Part shown: positions 47,190-56,677 of the stretch, piece by piece
How positions within the stretch are numbered: the first letter of the stretch is position 1
Layout of the letters: each line of letters opens with the position of its first letter
Assembly (NCBI GenBank): GCA_016490735.1
Contig: JAEMWC010001467.1
Span: forward strand, 12,501 to 76,500
From: Pachyseris speciosa
Taxonomy: Eukaryota > Cnidaria > Anthozoa > Scleractinia > Pachyseridae
DNA: 64,000 nucleotides
Reading direction: 5' to 3'
The notes under the pieces: model-generated
Databases searched by the model: none
What the model was told of the DNA's origin: nothing
Seen by the model: the letters and a program-made list of their open reading frames with translations, nothing else
Program-made: the position numbers and the translations under genes

Positions 47190-47376
47190 ATTTGGAAATG
47201 CTGTTCTTTGAGGAGAGGGGAAAACCGGAGTACCCGGAGAAAAACCTCTCGGAACAAAGTAGAGAACCAACAACAAACTCAATACCCAGATATGACGCCT
47301 AGTCCCGGAGAATCGAACCCGGGCCACATTCGGGGGAGGCGAGTGCTCTCACCACTGCGCCAACCCTGCTCTCCTC
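47190..47376 (-). repeat. tRNA-derived SINE (GGCGCAGTGGT family), antisense copy
   Basis: On the minus strand: TTGGCGCAGTGGTGAGAGCA (A box), GGGTTCGATTCTCCGG (B box region), then GTTGAGTTTGTTGTTGGTTC and CGAGAGGTTTTTCTCCGGGT. Same family as 42968 and 43228. Confidence 0.8.
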
Positions 47377-47750
47377 CCCCCTTTCCATTATTTATTGTTA
47401 AAACATACAAAAAGTGCCAGGCGTTACCTTCACTTTGTACCCAGTTCACCTCAATCGCGTAAAAAACCTTTTCTGAGAAGTCTACATAGGGCCCTGAACA
47501 TGGTTTTTGACTACGTTTTCATCAGTGGTGGCCATGGCACACTAAGTCCATATCGGCTTGGTCAATTACCTTGAAGGATTTATTTAGCAAGTTCAATTCG
47601 CTTCCAGCGAGAATCTAACGATAGAGAAAATTCGATAAAAATTTAAAAAGTCAGAAATAACCAAATTTGGGGCACCAGCTATTTTTTTTCCAGAAATCCA
47701 TACAAAAAAACCTTTATTTCTTTATACTTCGCCTACTAGGTAAGGTTCGC

Positions 47751-47913
47751 GATAGAGACATTCGGCTTGCTTGAACTCAATCCTCCACCGATTCAGAACT
47801 CAGAGACCAGGTACTATCCGCTCTGGTTTAAGGTGAAGTTTGTTACACCCGTCAAGGGTTAATGAGGCTATCCACATAAGACGTCACTCTGGCAACATCA
47901 ACATGGGTAGTGG
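47751..47913 (+). repeat. Penelope-like tail, outer copy, left part
   Basis: GATAGAGACATTCGGCTTGC, CAATCCTCC, TATCCGCTCTGG, AGGCTATCCACATAAGAC and AACATCAACATGGGTAGTGG match 50533-50713 in the same order. It stops abruptly where the LINE begins and resumes at 51879. Confidence 0.75.
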
Positions 47914-47965
47914 ATTTGTAGCGATTCATAGCCAAAACAGGCTCAACAGAACGTCGCGCACATGT

Positions 47966-49211
47966 TCGAGCTCAGCAGTGATCAAAAGATTTTTTCTATC
48001 AATGCCACTTTTTGGCGGCGACATCCAGCTTAATCCTGGGCCAAATTGGAAATATCCCTGTGGGGTATGTAATTAGACAGTTAAAAGAAATCAGAAAGGG
48101 ATACAATGTGATCATTGTGATTTGTGGTATCACACGAAGTGCTGCTCCGTTGGGGACGAAATGTACCAGATCCTAGCTAATTCGCCTTGTACCTGGATGT
48201 GTGTGGACTGTGGGCTACCCAGTTTTTCTGACTTGCTATTTGAGACTTCATTAGACTCATTTAACTCCTTTTCGTCTCTGGAATTATTATCACAGGAATT
48301 ATCACAGCAGTCATCTTTTACTACACCCTTGAATGATAGATCTAAAGAAAAGAAACATTTAAACAAGAACAATTTAACCAAGCTGAAAGTCCTGAGTTTA
48401 AATTGTAACAGCATCAGAAGTCAGCATAAAAGTGGCCTTCTTAAAACACTTACTGATTCTGAGAAACCTCATATTATCTTAGGCTCTGAATCAAAGTTGC
48501 ACTTATCAATCTCCAATGGTGAAGTTTTCCCATGCGACTATGAGATCTTTCGTAAAGACAACAAGAGACAATCCTGGTGGAGGGGTTTTCATTGCTATCC
48601 ATGATACAATTTTTGCAACACACCAACCAAAACTTGATAGTAATTCTGAAGCCATATGGGTTAAATTAGAATTTGTCAGGCAAAAACCTCTGTATTTAGC
48701 ATCAGTTTCGCCCACCAGGATCCCAAGAAGGGCTCTTGATGAGCTTGAAAACTCCTTGCTTTTTCTTCAATCCAATGGATCATGTCCACGTGTTATACTT
48801 ACACGTGATTTTAATGTACCAGATATTATGTGGGAGCAGTCTTCAGTATCTTCAAATCCACAATATGGCCTATCCTTGAATCAAAAGATGTAAAGCGTTG
48901 TTGAAAACTCTGGTTTGACACAATTGGTGACCTTCCCAACCAGAGGAGAGTCAATATTAGACCTTGTTTTATCTAGCCATTCTGACTTAGTATCCAATAT
49001 TCATAGCACAGAAGGCATAAGTGACCACTCAGCGGTAAGCTTTGACTTAAATCTGACAATTAAATTGAACAAGAAAAAGCCAAGATCTGTATATAAATTC
49101 AGTAATACTGATTTTAATGAAGTGAGAATGGATGCTACAAAGCTTAGCAAAGCCTTCTTTGCTAGAAATCCTTTGGATTATTCTGTTGAGGATAATTGGC
49201 AATTTTTTTAA
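47966..49211 (+). pseudogene. CR1/L2-like ORF: 2A-like motif, PHD finger, AP endonuclease
   Basis: The first frame reads KRFFLSMPLFGGDIQLNPGP and then the start of a zinc finger (CGVC). After a stop near 48076, C...HCDLWYHTKC...W..CVDC completes a PHD-type finger, common at the N terminus of these LINEs. The endonuclease follows: LSLNCNSIRSQ, HIILGSESKL, YEIFRKD, GGGVFIAIHD, VILTRDFNVPDI (normally G-D-F-N) and ISDHSAVSFDL. This domain nicks target DNA for target-primed reverse transcription. Frame changes near 48560, 48890 and 49200, so it is inactive. Confidence 0.8.
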
Positions 49212-50521
49212 AACCGGTCTGATGGAAATCTTACACAAGAGAGTCCCTAAAAATAAACTGGGTTCTTGGAGTGATACCCCTTGGATGACAAGTGATTTAA
49301 AAAGATTGCTAAGGAAGAAGAAAAGATTGTGTAACAACTGCAAGAGATCAAATAACCCAGGTGACAAGCAGAAATATCGTCAATTTCAAAAACATGAATG
49401 GGAAATTACGAAAGGCTCAAGATGGTTTTATAGCAGCAACACTGGATATTGAACCTAGCGATAAACCTAAGACGTTTTGGTCTTATATAAAGGCTAAGAG
49501 ACAGGATCAGATTGGCATTCCTCCTCGAATGAGTGATACAGGAATTAAAGTCGATAGTCTTGGTAAAGCTGAAACTCTGAATGCTCAATTTCAACAAGTA
49601 TTTACACAGGAAGATGTATCATCTATTCCCAATACAGCCTCTTGTGGTACAGCTGGTATGGATCCAATAATTTTTGATGTTGAGGGAATAAAAAAGCTCC
49701 TTCAGAACCTTGACTACAAAAAGGCAAATGGTCCAGATAATATCCCTACTCGACTTATCAAGGATACTGCTCCTGAAATTGTTGAAGTAGTATGTTTTCT
49801 GTTTAATCAATCTTATAGTTTAAGTCAACTTCCTACAGATTGGTGTAAAGCTAATGTTTTACCAATTTTTAAGAAAGACGCTAAACAAGACCCTAATAAT
49901 TAGAGACCAGTATCTCTTACTGTAGCTTTGTGTAATGTGATGGAGCATGTCATCTATCGGAGCATTATGCAGCATTTGGAGCATAATAACATCTTGTATT
50001 CCAAACAACATGGTTTTAGAAAGAATCATTCGTGCGAAACTCGACTCCTGCTCACTATTGAAGACCTAGCAAAGAATTTGGATAAGGGATCTGAAGTTGA
50101 TCTACAGATTTTTGATTTCAGCAAGGCCTTTGACAAGGTATCCCACCAGAGATTACTCTCAAAATTGAATTATTATGGAATTCAGGGAAAAACACTCGCT
50201 TGGATCAATTCGTGGCTTACAGAGAGATTTCAGCGTGTAGTTGTGGATGGTGAAGCTTCTAGTTTTGTTAAGGTCACCTCAGGAGTACCACAGGGTACAG
50301 TTCTTGGTCCTCTTATGTTCTTACTGTTTATAAATGACATTCATGAGAATTTAGATAGTACCTTGAGACTATTTGCTGACGATGCATTATTATACAGATC
50401 AATCAATACAATGAATGGCAGTGTTATCCTGCAGAATGATATTGACAAATTAGTATCTTGGAGCAAGACATGGCAAATGCAGTTTTATGTGACTAAATGT
50501 CATACAATGAAGATATCTAGG

Positions 50522-50532
50522 AAGAAGGAACC
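50522..50532 (+). repeat. Target-site duplication, left copy
   Basis: AAGAAGGAACC, identical to 51016-51026, flanks the Penelope-like insert inside the LINE RT. Confidence 0.9.
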
Positions 50533-51015
50533 GATAGAGACATACGGCTTGCTCGAACCCAATCCTCCGCCGTTTCAGAACATAGCAACGCGACCGGACA
50601 TTATCCGCTCTGGGACGAAGTTAAATTTATTGACCGAGACCTACATTGGTACACCCGTAGGGTTAAAGAGGCTATTCACATAAGACTTCACCTTAACAAC
50701 ATCAACAGGGATAGTGAAATTGAAATTCCTGAAGCGTGGATGCCCACGATCAAACACCACAACAGCCGATCAATACCAAAGCGAACCGCTGAGGGAACAA
50801 TTTCTAGTCTGAACGACAAGGATCGAAATCCTCCAATCAACAGCAGCCTAAGCGAGGATCGAAACGCACCAATCACCACCAGCCACGGTGCTTCTTATAC
50901 TCCCACGAAGCCAGTCGACACCATCGCCTGATGAAGACCTGCAGTATAGCGGTCGAAACGTCGCGATCCACATCTTTGTGACTCAATCGTGAGACAAAAG
51001 ATTAACTCAGCTATC
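50533..51015 (+). mobile_element. 5'-truncated Penelope-like element, 483 bp
   Basis: Inserted into the LINE RT with an 11-bp target duplication (AAGAAGGAACC). In one frame it reads LHWYTRRVKEAIHIRLH and then IEIPEAWMPTIKHHNSRSIP, a segment I associate with the end of the GIY-YIG-bearing protein of cnidarian Penelope-like elements. The non-coding end contains GTCGAAACGTCGCGATCC. The same tail occurs at 33.1 kb, 47.8 kb and 51.9 kb. Confidence 0.75.
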
Positions 51016-51026
51016 AAGAAGGAACC
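51016..51026 (+). repeat. Target-site duplication, right copy
   Basis: AAGAAGGAACC. Direct repeat of 50522-50532; the LINE RT frame resumes in it. Confidence 0.9.
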
Positions 51027-51878
51027 TGTGTTGATGGATTATTACATCGATGGCCAAAAGCTGTCTCCCGTGAAGAACCATCCTTATCTGGGAGTTATGT
51101 TATCTAACGACCTAAGATGGAATCCTCATATGGAAAATATTGTGGTCAAAGCAAATAAGTCACTTGGTTTTGTAAGGCGCAATCTTTACCCTTGTTCTGA
51201 GAGAACAAAGCGTTCAGCTTATGTAACCATTGTGAGACCAAATTTGGAGTATGCTACTGCTGTGTGGGATCCATACAGGCAAGAACAGATTGATAAAATT
51301 GAAGCAGTCCAGCGGCGTGCAGCCAGATTTATCAAAAGAGACTATAACAGAACTTCTTCCGTTACAGAAATGCTACAGTCATTAGATTTAGATCTTTTAG
51401 AGGATAGACGTAAAGCCCATCGATTGAATATATTTTATTTAGCAGTTAACAATTCGATTGCATTGCCTATACCTAATTATTTTTTACCTAAACAGCGTTT
51501 TAATAGATCATTTTCTAATGATTCATTTACTCACGCAAATTGCAATCATGATTATTATTTTTATAGTTGCTATCCAAGGACAATAAGGGACTGGAACTCT
51601 CTACCAAGTGGCATTCGTACTAGTACAAATTTTTCATTATTTCAAGGCCACTGTTTCTCAGCTATTAGAAATAATTGATCGCTGTAATTTATTGTATGTT
51701 ATTTTTTAATATTATTTACCTTATTTATTTGTATATATGTATTTTATATTTATCAAGAAATAATTTTATCATTTGAAATTGTAATATATTACTGTACATA
51801 ATCTACAATTTTTTTAAAATTTATATTGACTTGATGCGAAAGCGTTGTCAATTAATAAATGTAGATGTACATGTAGAT

Positions 51879-52205
51879 GGAATTGAAATTCTTAGAGCTT
51901 GGATGTCAGCGCTCAAACAACATAGCAGCCTACTGGTACCATAGCGCACCGCCGAGTAAACAATGAATGACAAAGATCAGAATCTCCCAATTAGAAACAG
52001 CCTTAGCTTAGTGAAGATCGAAACGCACCAATCACCACCAACCGCGGTGCTACCCTTTAAATCCACAGCCAGTCGACTCCATCGCTTAATAGAGATTATA
52101 GCGTTATAAGGCTCGAAACGTCGCGATCCAAATCCACATCTATGTGACTAAATTGTTGGACAAACGGTTAACTTGGCTATCATTACAAACCAACGGTGAC
52201 AAATA
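51879..52205 (+). repeat. Penelope-like tail, outer copy, right part
   Basis: GGAATTGAAATTCTTAGAGC, TTGGATGTCAGCGCTCAAAC, AACGCACCAATCACCACCA and GGCTCGAAACGTCG continue exactly where 47913 stopped, judged against the intact 50533-51015 copy. It is more diverged than that copy. Confidence 0.75.
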
Positions 52206-53020
52206 CCTTTTTATTATGTTCTAATGCATGAACTTTGAATTAAGCCATACATGAGAAAATGAGAAACTGAAATTCCAAGAACACTCTTTCATGAATTAAG
52301 AAACTAATTAATAGCAGCCGACCTTGTGAATGGTCCAATTTTCTTTAAAACGGCTGTCCTTATGCACACGACGGTAACTTTAGTAACTATTTTCGGTCTT
52401 GGATGGTCATGTTTTTCGCTCGAGTTACAGATGAAACAGGTAGTAACTTATGGTCGCTCATTCATTGTTAAAAATTTATTTGATTCCGTGTCAGGCATTC
52501 GAGACCAGGAAGTTGCGTAAGCGAGCGATATTTAAATAAATGTGAATTCATAACAGGTGATTTGGATCCTAAAAACATCAAACCTGCCATAACACTGTTC
52601 GATTAAGATTCTCTTTGTTGGCAAAAGGTAAAATTCATGTTCCCGTTCATGCTTACTCACGAGCTTCAAGAAGTATCTTGTTTTTGCGTCTATCGCGAAA
52701 TCATTCGACTTCACGTAGAAACCAACTATAGTGCGGGAAAATAACCATCGCGTTCCTCTGTAAACACTTCCAGAGTAAGCGTACTTTCTCTGAGTGTTAT
52801 TAAAGTTTGGACACTGAGAGTCACTCTAGGTCCGAACAAAACAAACGAAATTATATAAATTACTTAGGGTAATACTTCACTACTCTTGGTAGTTTTATAT
52901 GACTCTACATTGAAAATGTATGTTTAGTAGCTAATCATAGCACAGCAAATTCTCAAGTCGGACCATACACCCCTCCCTCCCCGGCTCAGACTACCGCGAC
53001 AGTCGACTGGTTGTTTTAAA
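52206..53020. other. Non-coding, partly paralogous to 33.3-33.9 kb
   Basis: Scattered matches to the flank of the 33-kb Penelope-like tail (GATTCCGTGTCA, AATTCATAACAGGTG, GCCATAACACTGT). No gene. Confidence 0.5.
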
Positions 53021-53021
53021 A

Positions 53022-53430
53022 TATAAGAAAATACTTCAAGGACTGGTCAAACAACGTGTAAAGGTTTAAATAATACAGAAAAAAGTTTTATTATAACTTT
53101 TTATCTGTATTATTTAGATCTTAGATCAATTTAGTTGCCTTCAGTTATTTTCCTGTAGCTTTGACACATCACCTACTGTTTCATGTCATTTCCGGTAAAT
53201 ATAAATACCATGTAAACTCACGTTTACCTTCAATAAACCCGACGAAGGTTGGTGTTGGCCAGCCAGAATATCGTATTTACGCCTTTACACGTTGTTTGAC
53301 AAGTCCTTACGGTATTTTCTTATATTTTATTATTTTTTGACTTGTCACGATCTATCTTTGATCCAACGTATAGAGTAAGTTTGATCGTTCACGGTTTTTG
53401 CAGTGGTTTTCATAACCTTAAAAAAATTGG
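53022..53430. repeat. Inverted-repeat insertion in the dispersed segment
   Basis: AAATATAAGAAAATACTTCA, AGGACTGGTCAAACAACGTG and TAAAGG near 53030 mirror CCTTTACACGTTGTTTGACA and AAGTCCTTACGGTATTTTCT near 53280-53320. TTGGTTGTTTTAA or TGGTTGTTTTAA flanks both sides. The paralogous site at 23.08 kb lacks it, so it inserted after the duplication. Confidence 0.65.
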
Positions 53431-54080
53431 TTGTTTTAACTGAAGGTCATCATTCAGCGAATCGTCGTCAAAAATATCGCTTGCCAAAGGTGAGTGAGAC
53501 TTTTGTTTTCGTTACAAAACTTTTAACTGCTTTTACAAACAGGACCGACTAAATTAAACTGAACGAGAGCCAGCTGTTTATTTTAGGCAAACGAAAATGT
53601 TAATCTTTGTTATTTTGCATTTCACTAGTTTTTAAGTGTGTTTCGTTCCGTTTATATCAGAACCTTCTACTTTGTTCCCACAAACTCACCATGATTTCTC
53701 AGAGTTTAGTTTCTGCATGGATACCACTCCCTGAATTTTATCACAATGGCAAACGGTGTGTCTGGTTTTTATAGTCAGTGTGCGCGATACTCGGACAGCG
53801 GTAGAAGTAAATAAGACCAGTTTCAAATAAACAGGCTAAGTTTCTGCACCGCGCAAAATAATCAGGTTCTTCTCCGGTCGTGGGCCATCAGCTCAGCACA
53901 CAAAACATTATCAGGGGAATGTAATGGCGTATATGTTCCTCTATACGAATCTGAGTATATGTCGAGGCAAACGACGACAATACAATTAACAAGGATCATA
54001 CCCAGCTGTGTTAGGATTCAGGATACGCGTGTATACAGGCGTGTATAGACGAGCCAAGGAACCAATTCTCGAAACTTCCG
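53431..54080 (+). repeat. Dispersed segment, copy 2 (paralogue of 23.04-23.79 kb)
   Basis: TTGGTTGTTTTAACTGAAGG, GTCAAAAATATCG, CCAAAGGTGAGTG, AACTTTTAACTGCT, TCTGCATGGATACCA and GGCTAAGTTTCTGCAC run in the same order as in copy 1. Non-coding. Confidence 0.7.
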
Positions 54081-54496
54081 AACAAAAAAATATAAAATAT
54101 ATATATACAAAGATATCATACACTTTATCATAATTATTCAGTGAGAAAAGCTTCGCGACAGCTGAAGAAGTTAGTGTGAACGAACGGAAAGTTGAGCAAA
54201 ATTTAACTGATCAGCCGTTGAACTTTCAAGTTTTATTTGCTTTTTTCCTTTTCATCAGTTTACAACAAAATTTGGCCAGTTTTCCCGTTTCTGGTCCCCT
54301 TGTTTAGTAAACGGGAAAACTGCCGTGCACCAAGGAAAACATCGCAAGGAAAACTTGTGTAATTAACAAATGCTCGCTTATGTGTTTAAGAAATATTTTT
54401 TCTCGACGGACTTTCGTTTCCGATCACACCAGGTGCAGTGAACTGCAGTTTCGTTTTGTTTAGAACAGCGCAATGAAATGAAAGATCGATCGATCG

Positions 54497-54527
<31 letters not shown>

Positions 54528-54670
54528 GTTCTTTAAAGAAGTAGGTTTTTCGAAAACGGTTGTTACTTGTAACATTCAAACACAAAGCACGCTTGCCAAG
54601 GAAGTACCTTTCATGAGCAAATCATGTTTGAGGACAGTTTATCACAATTATAATACCTTTTTAGTAGTAT
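54081..54670. other. Non-coding flank before the viral cluster
   Basis: Apart from the (GATC/AATC)n microsatellite there is no recognisable gene. TAGTAT directly precedes the candidate border AGTACTTGGG at 54671. Confidence 0.5.
54485..54528 (+). repeat. (GATC/AATC)n microsatellite
   Basis: GATCGATCGATCAATCAATC followed by further AATC units. Confidence 0.9.
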
Positions 54671-55070
54671 AGTACTTGGGGGTCCTAGCGCATTTTCCAC
54701 AACAACGCATTTTCTACCAATTTTCCAAGGTCAAATTTTTCATAATTCATACATCATGTGGAACCATGCCTGGTTCACACATCATGTATGAGCTAGCGCA
54801 TTTTCCAAGGTCAAGGTCAATTTCTCGGAAAATTACCATGCGTAACTTTCTCGGAAAAATAGTACTTGGGTTATAAATCAACAGTATTCCTGGAGAAACG
54901 GCTAATTTCAATAGTCTCGGGAGTAATGAGTATAAATCAATTGTATTCCTGGAGAAACGGCTAATTTCAATAGTCTCGGCAATAATGGGTACTGTCAAGG
55001 TCAAGGTCAAAATTTCTCTTTAAGTACTTTACGATATAAAAAACACTTAAAGAAATGTCGCTATAGGTTA
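54671..55070. repeat. Repeat-rich left border of the virus-like element
   Basis: AGTACTTGGG occurs at 54671 and again near 54860. AGCGCATTTTCCA occurs at ~54688 and ~54793. AAGGTCAAGGTCAA occurs near 54808 and 54997. TATTCCTGGAGAAACGGCTA, ATTTCAATAGTCTCGG is tandemly repeated (54890-54980, ~62-bp unit). A concentration of short direct repeats at the outer edge of a viral cluster is what one would expect of a terminal repeat. The matching far end is outside the window, so this is a candidate only. Confidence 0.4.
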
Positions 55071-55078
55071 AATGGAGA

Positions 55079-55747
55079 ATGACGAAAGAAAGAAATCTCC
55101 GGGCCTTGGAAAAGCCCTCTCAAATCAGGTCAGGTAGCCAGATGGTAAATGGCCTGAGCAAATCAGGTAGCCAGATGGTAAATGATTTTTGTAATCCAGA
55201 TATTCACGAATATTTTGTTGAAGTAGAAAAATATCTAATATGTCCTTTATGTGATCAGAAGATAGCAGAACATAGTGTCAAAAATGAACCATGTTGTGAT
55301 AATCAGAAAATGATTAATGACAATGGTGAAAATGTTTGTACAAATTGTGGTTCAGTCCACGGATATGACTATTGCAGAGAGTATGTCGACTTTCATAATA
55401 ATATGTATAAAATAAAGCGAAAATCAGTGTATCATCGGAAGTATCATATTGAAAATGTAATAAATAAAATATGTCACAAGAATAGATTTCAAATTACTGC
55501 TGAAGACAGAAACAAAATATTAAGAATATTCAAGGAGATGGATAAAGTACTGCCATTGGTGAATGAAAATAGAAAGCGTATGATTAATACCAAATTCATT
55601 CTGAAACAATTGTTTATGATGATGGATCTGCCTTATGAGTATATCATATTAACCAACTCAAAGAAAACACTGAAATTTTATGATCAATATTGGGTTGAGA
55701 TTCTATTGTTGAGATTTGATAAGATTATTCGTATTATCAAGCAGTGA
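55079..55747 (+). CDS. VLTF3-like viral late transcription factor
   Basis: 222 residues from the ATG at 55079; an alternative ATG at 55072 opens a different frame (MENDERKKSPG) that stops near 55136. A 26-bp duplication (AAATCAGGTAGCCAGATGGT...) blurs the true N terminus. Paired cysteines C55/C58 (CPLC), C72-C73 and C87/C90 (CTNC) form a zinc-ribbon-like module, followed by YHRKYH and a helical C-terminal domain. This layout matches poxvirus/NCLDV VLTF3-type factors, which switch on late (structural) genes. It faces into the cluster, and its end overlaps the end of the convergent membrane-protein gene by 11 bp. No TCTAA box precedes it, as might suit an earlier-expressed regulator. Remote family assignment from motif layout. 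Confidence 0.65.
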   Translation: MTKERNLRALEKPSQIRSGSQMVNGLSKSGSQMVNDFCNPDIHEYFVEVEKYLICPLCDQKIAEHSVKNEPCCDNQKMINDNGENVCTNCGSVHGYDYCREYVDFHNNMYKIKRKSVYHRKYHIENVINKICHKNRFQITAEDRNKILRIFKEMDKVLPLVNENRKRMINTKFILKQLFMMMDLPYEYIILTNSKKTLKFYDQYWVEILLLRFDKIIRIIKQ

Positions 55748-56225
55748 ATTTTTCATCATATTTCAGTAGGTACTTATCAATAATTGGACTATTATCAGTC
55801 ACATAATCATCGATATTCTTCATTGAGATTTGTATACTTGAAGCATCAAAATCACCACTTCTCAACTTGTCTTTTATTGAATTGAGTAGATGTTGATAGC
55901 TTTGATAAGCATATGTGCAATTTTGGATTTTCAAATCTAGGTTTTTATGCTTCATCCACCCTTGTATCAAAAGTGATGCTGTACTGATGGCTACCAAACT
56001 AACACCACCGGTTGCCACGCTTGCAGCAAGACCACCTGTTGCAAATATAATAGACGCTGAATTACCAGCTAATTTCCATTTTTTGAACCGTTTAACCGCC
56101 TGTTTATGAGCCCAACACTTTCTGTGATATGTTCGGTAATAGGATTTTAATTCATTTACCTGATCTTCTGTTAATTCATCTGAAATATGATTCCAGTTGA
56201 ATATATTCTTACGTTTGACTGACAT
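55737..56225 (-). CDS. Small membrane protein with a hydrophobic hairpin
   Basis: Start at the ATG at 56225 (MSVKRKNIFNW); an in-frame ATG at 56234 is possible but would be translated through the same sequence. The N-terminal half is basic and aromatic (YYRTYHRKCWAHKQAVKRFK). Then come two closely spaced hydrophobic helices rich in Gly, Ala and Ser (SIIFATGGLAASVATGG, SLVAISTASLLIQGW) and a soluble tail of ~75 residues. This suggests a hairpin membrane insertion, compatible with an inner-membrane or virion-membrane component; function not known. It lies tail-to-tail with the VLTF3-like gene and directly behind the 139-residue ORF, without its own TCTAA box, so the two minus-strand genes may share a transcript. 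Confidence 0.6.
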   Translation of the reverse strand: MSVKRKNIFNWNHISDELTEDQVNELKSYYRTYHRKCWAHKQAVKRFKKWKLAGNSASIIFATGGLAASVATGGVSLVAISTASLLIQGWMKHKNLDLKIQNCTYAYQSYQHLLNSIKDKLRSGDFDASSIQISMKNIDDYVTDNSPIIDKYLLKYDEKFTA

Positions 56226-56234
56226 ATATATCAT

Positions 56235-56654
56235 TTATATAATAATTCTATTGAATATGCAATACAGTATTCCTGACATCTGGCCGCATAATGGAGATCT
56301 TTTACTATTTTTTGTTGCTAGGCAATCAGGATATGCATAACTATATCCACGGCCCAATGAATAATCATTGTAAAATCTTCCATATGCATCATGGAGGATA
56401 GCATGAGTCTGTAATACATCAATCCAACCAAGAGTATGTTCTGAGAAGTTTGATAAACGACCGCTTCCGGGACCAATAAGGCCTATGTCTGCGTGAGATT
56501 TTATGATATCATCTATAGTAATATATCCTTCGAAATGCTTGTGGTATAAAATTTTGTATACAAGACAGGATTTTAATATAGAATCATCTAAATTGGGGTA
56601 GTCTTTTTTGTAAATCTTGAAAACATAAGATACATATCTCAATAAGTCTTTCAT
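56235..56654 (-). CDS. Uncharacterised 139-residue viral-cluster protein
   Basis: The ATG at 56654 is preceded by TCTAAACAA at the standard 16-nt distance, which supports the start. The sequence has a helical N-terminal third (LLRYVSYVFKIYKKDYPNLD), a Gly-Pro-Gly-Ser-Gly loop (GLIGPGSGRLSNFSE) and an aromatic centre (HTLGWIDVLQTHAILHDAYG, RFYNDYSLGRGYSYAYPDC). The C terminus is hydrophobic. I do not recognise a fold. Its stop is followed within ten bases by the first ATG of the membrane-hairpin gene. Confidence 0.55.
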   Translation of the reverse strand: MKDLLRYVSYVFKIYKKDYPNLDDSILKSCLVYKILYHKHFEGYITIDDIIKSHADIGLIGPGSGRLSNFSEHTLGWIDVLQTHAILHDAYGRFYNDYSLGRGYSYAYPDCLATKNSKRSPLCGQMSGILYCIFNRIII

Positions 56655-56665
56655 ATATCAGTTGT

Positions 56666-56670
56666 TTAGA
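56666..56670 (-). promoter_or_regulatory. TCTAA box of the 139-residue gene
   Basis: Minus strand TCTAAACAACTGATATATG, 16 nt from the ATG at 56654. Confidence 0.65.
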
Positions 56671-56677
56671 CAAAAAT

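Larger units (their letters stand above)
49361..51681 (+). pseudogene. CR1/L2-like reverse transcriptase, split by a Penelope-like insert
   Basis: Frame 49361-49903 has the RT N-terminal region (KANGPDNIPTRLI, LPTDWCKANVLPIFK) and meets TAG at ~49901. Frame 49928-50521 has motif 2 (YSKQHGFRKNHSCETRLL), motif A FDFSKAFDKVSH, motif B SGVPQGTVLGPLMFLLFIND and motif C LFADDALLY. The frame is cut at KKEP by a 483-bp insert and continues after it at 51016 as KKEPVLMDYYIDG, through HPYLGVMLSNDLRW, RPNLEYATAVWDPY and DWNSLPSGIR to the stop near 51678. The insert caused the visible break here; earlier stops show the LINE was already decaying or decayed later. Confidence 0.85.
47914..51878 (+). mobile_element. 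CR1/L2-like non-LTR retrotransposon, inserted and re-interrupted
   Basis: An almost full-length LINE-like unit contains a PHD-type finger, an APE-type endonuclease and a reverse transcriptase in one orientation, with a 3' end of simple TGTAGATGTACATGTAGATG-like repeats. It splits a Penelope-like tail (47751-47913 / 51879-52205) and is itself split at 50533-51015. Short similar words TAGTGGA and TAGATGGA at the two junctions could be an eroded target duplication. Confidence 0.8.

Noticed and set aside
47840..48076. Stand-alone 78-codon gene
   Set aside because: It is a fusion of a Penelope-like tail and the 5' end of the CR1/L2-like LINE across their junction.
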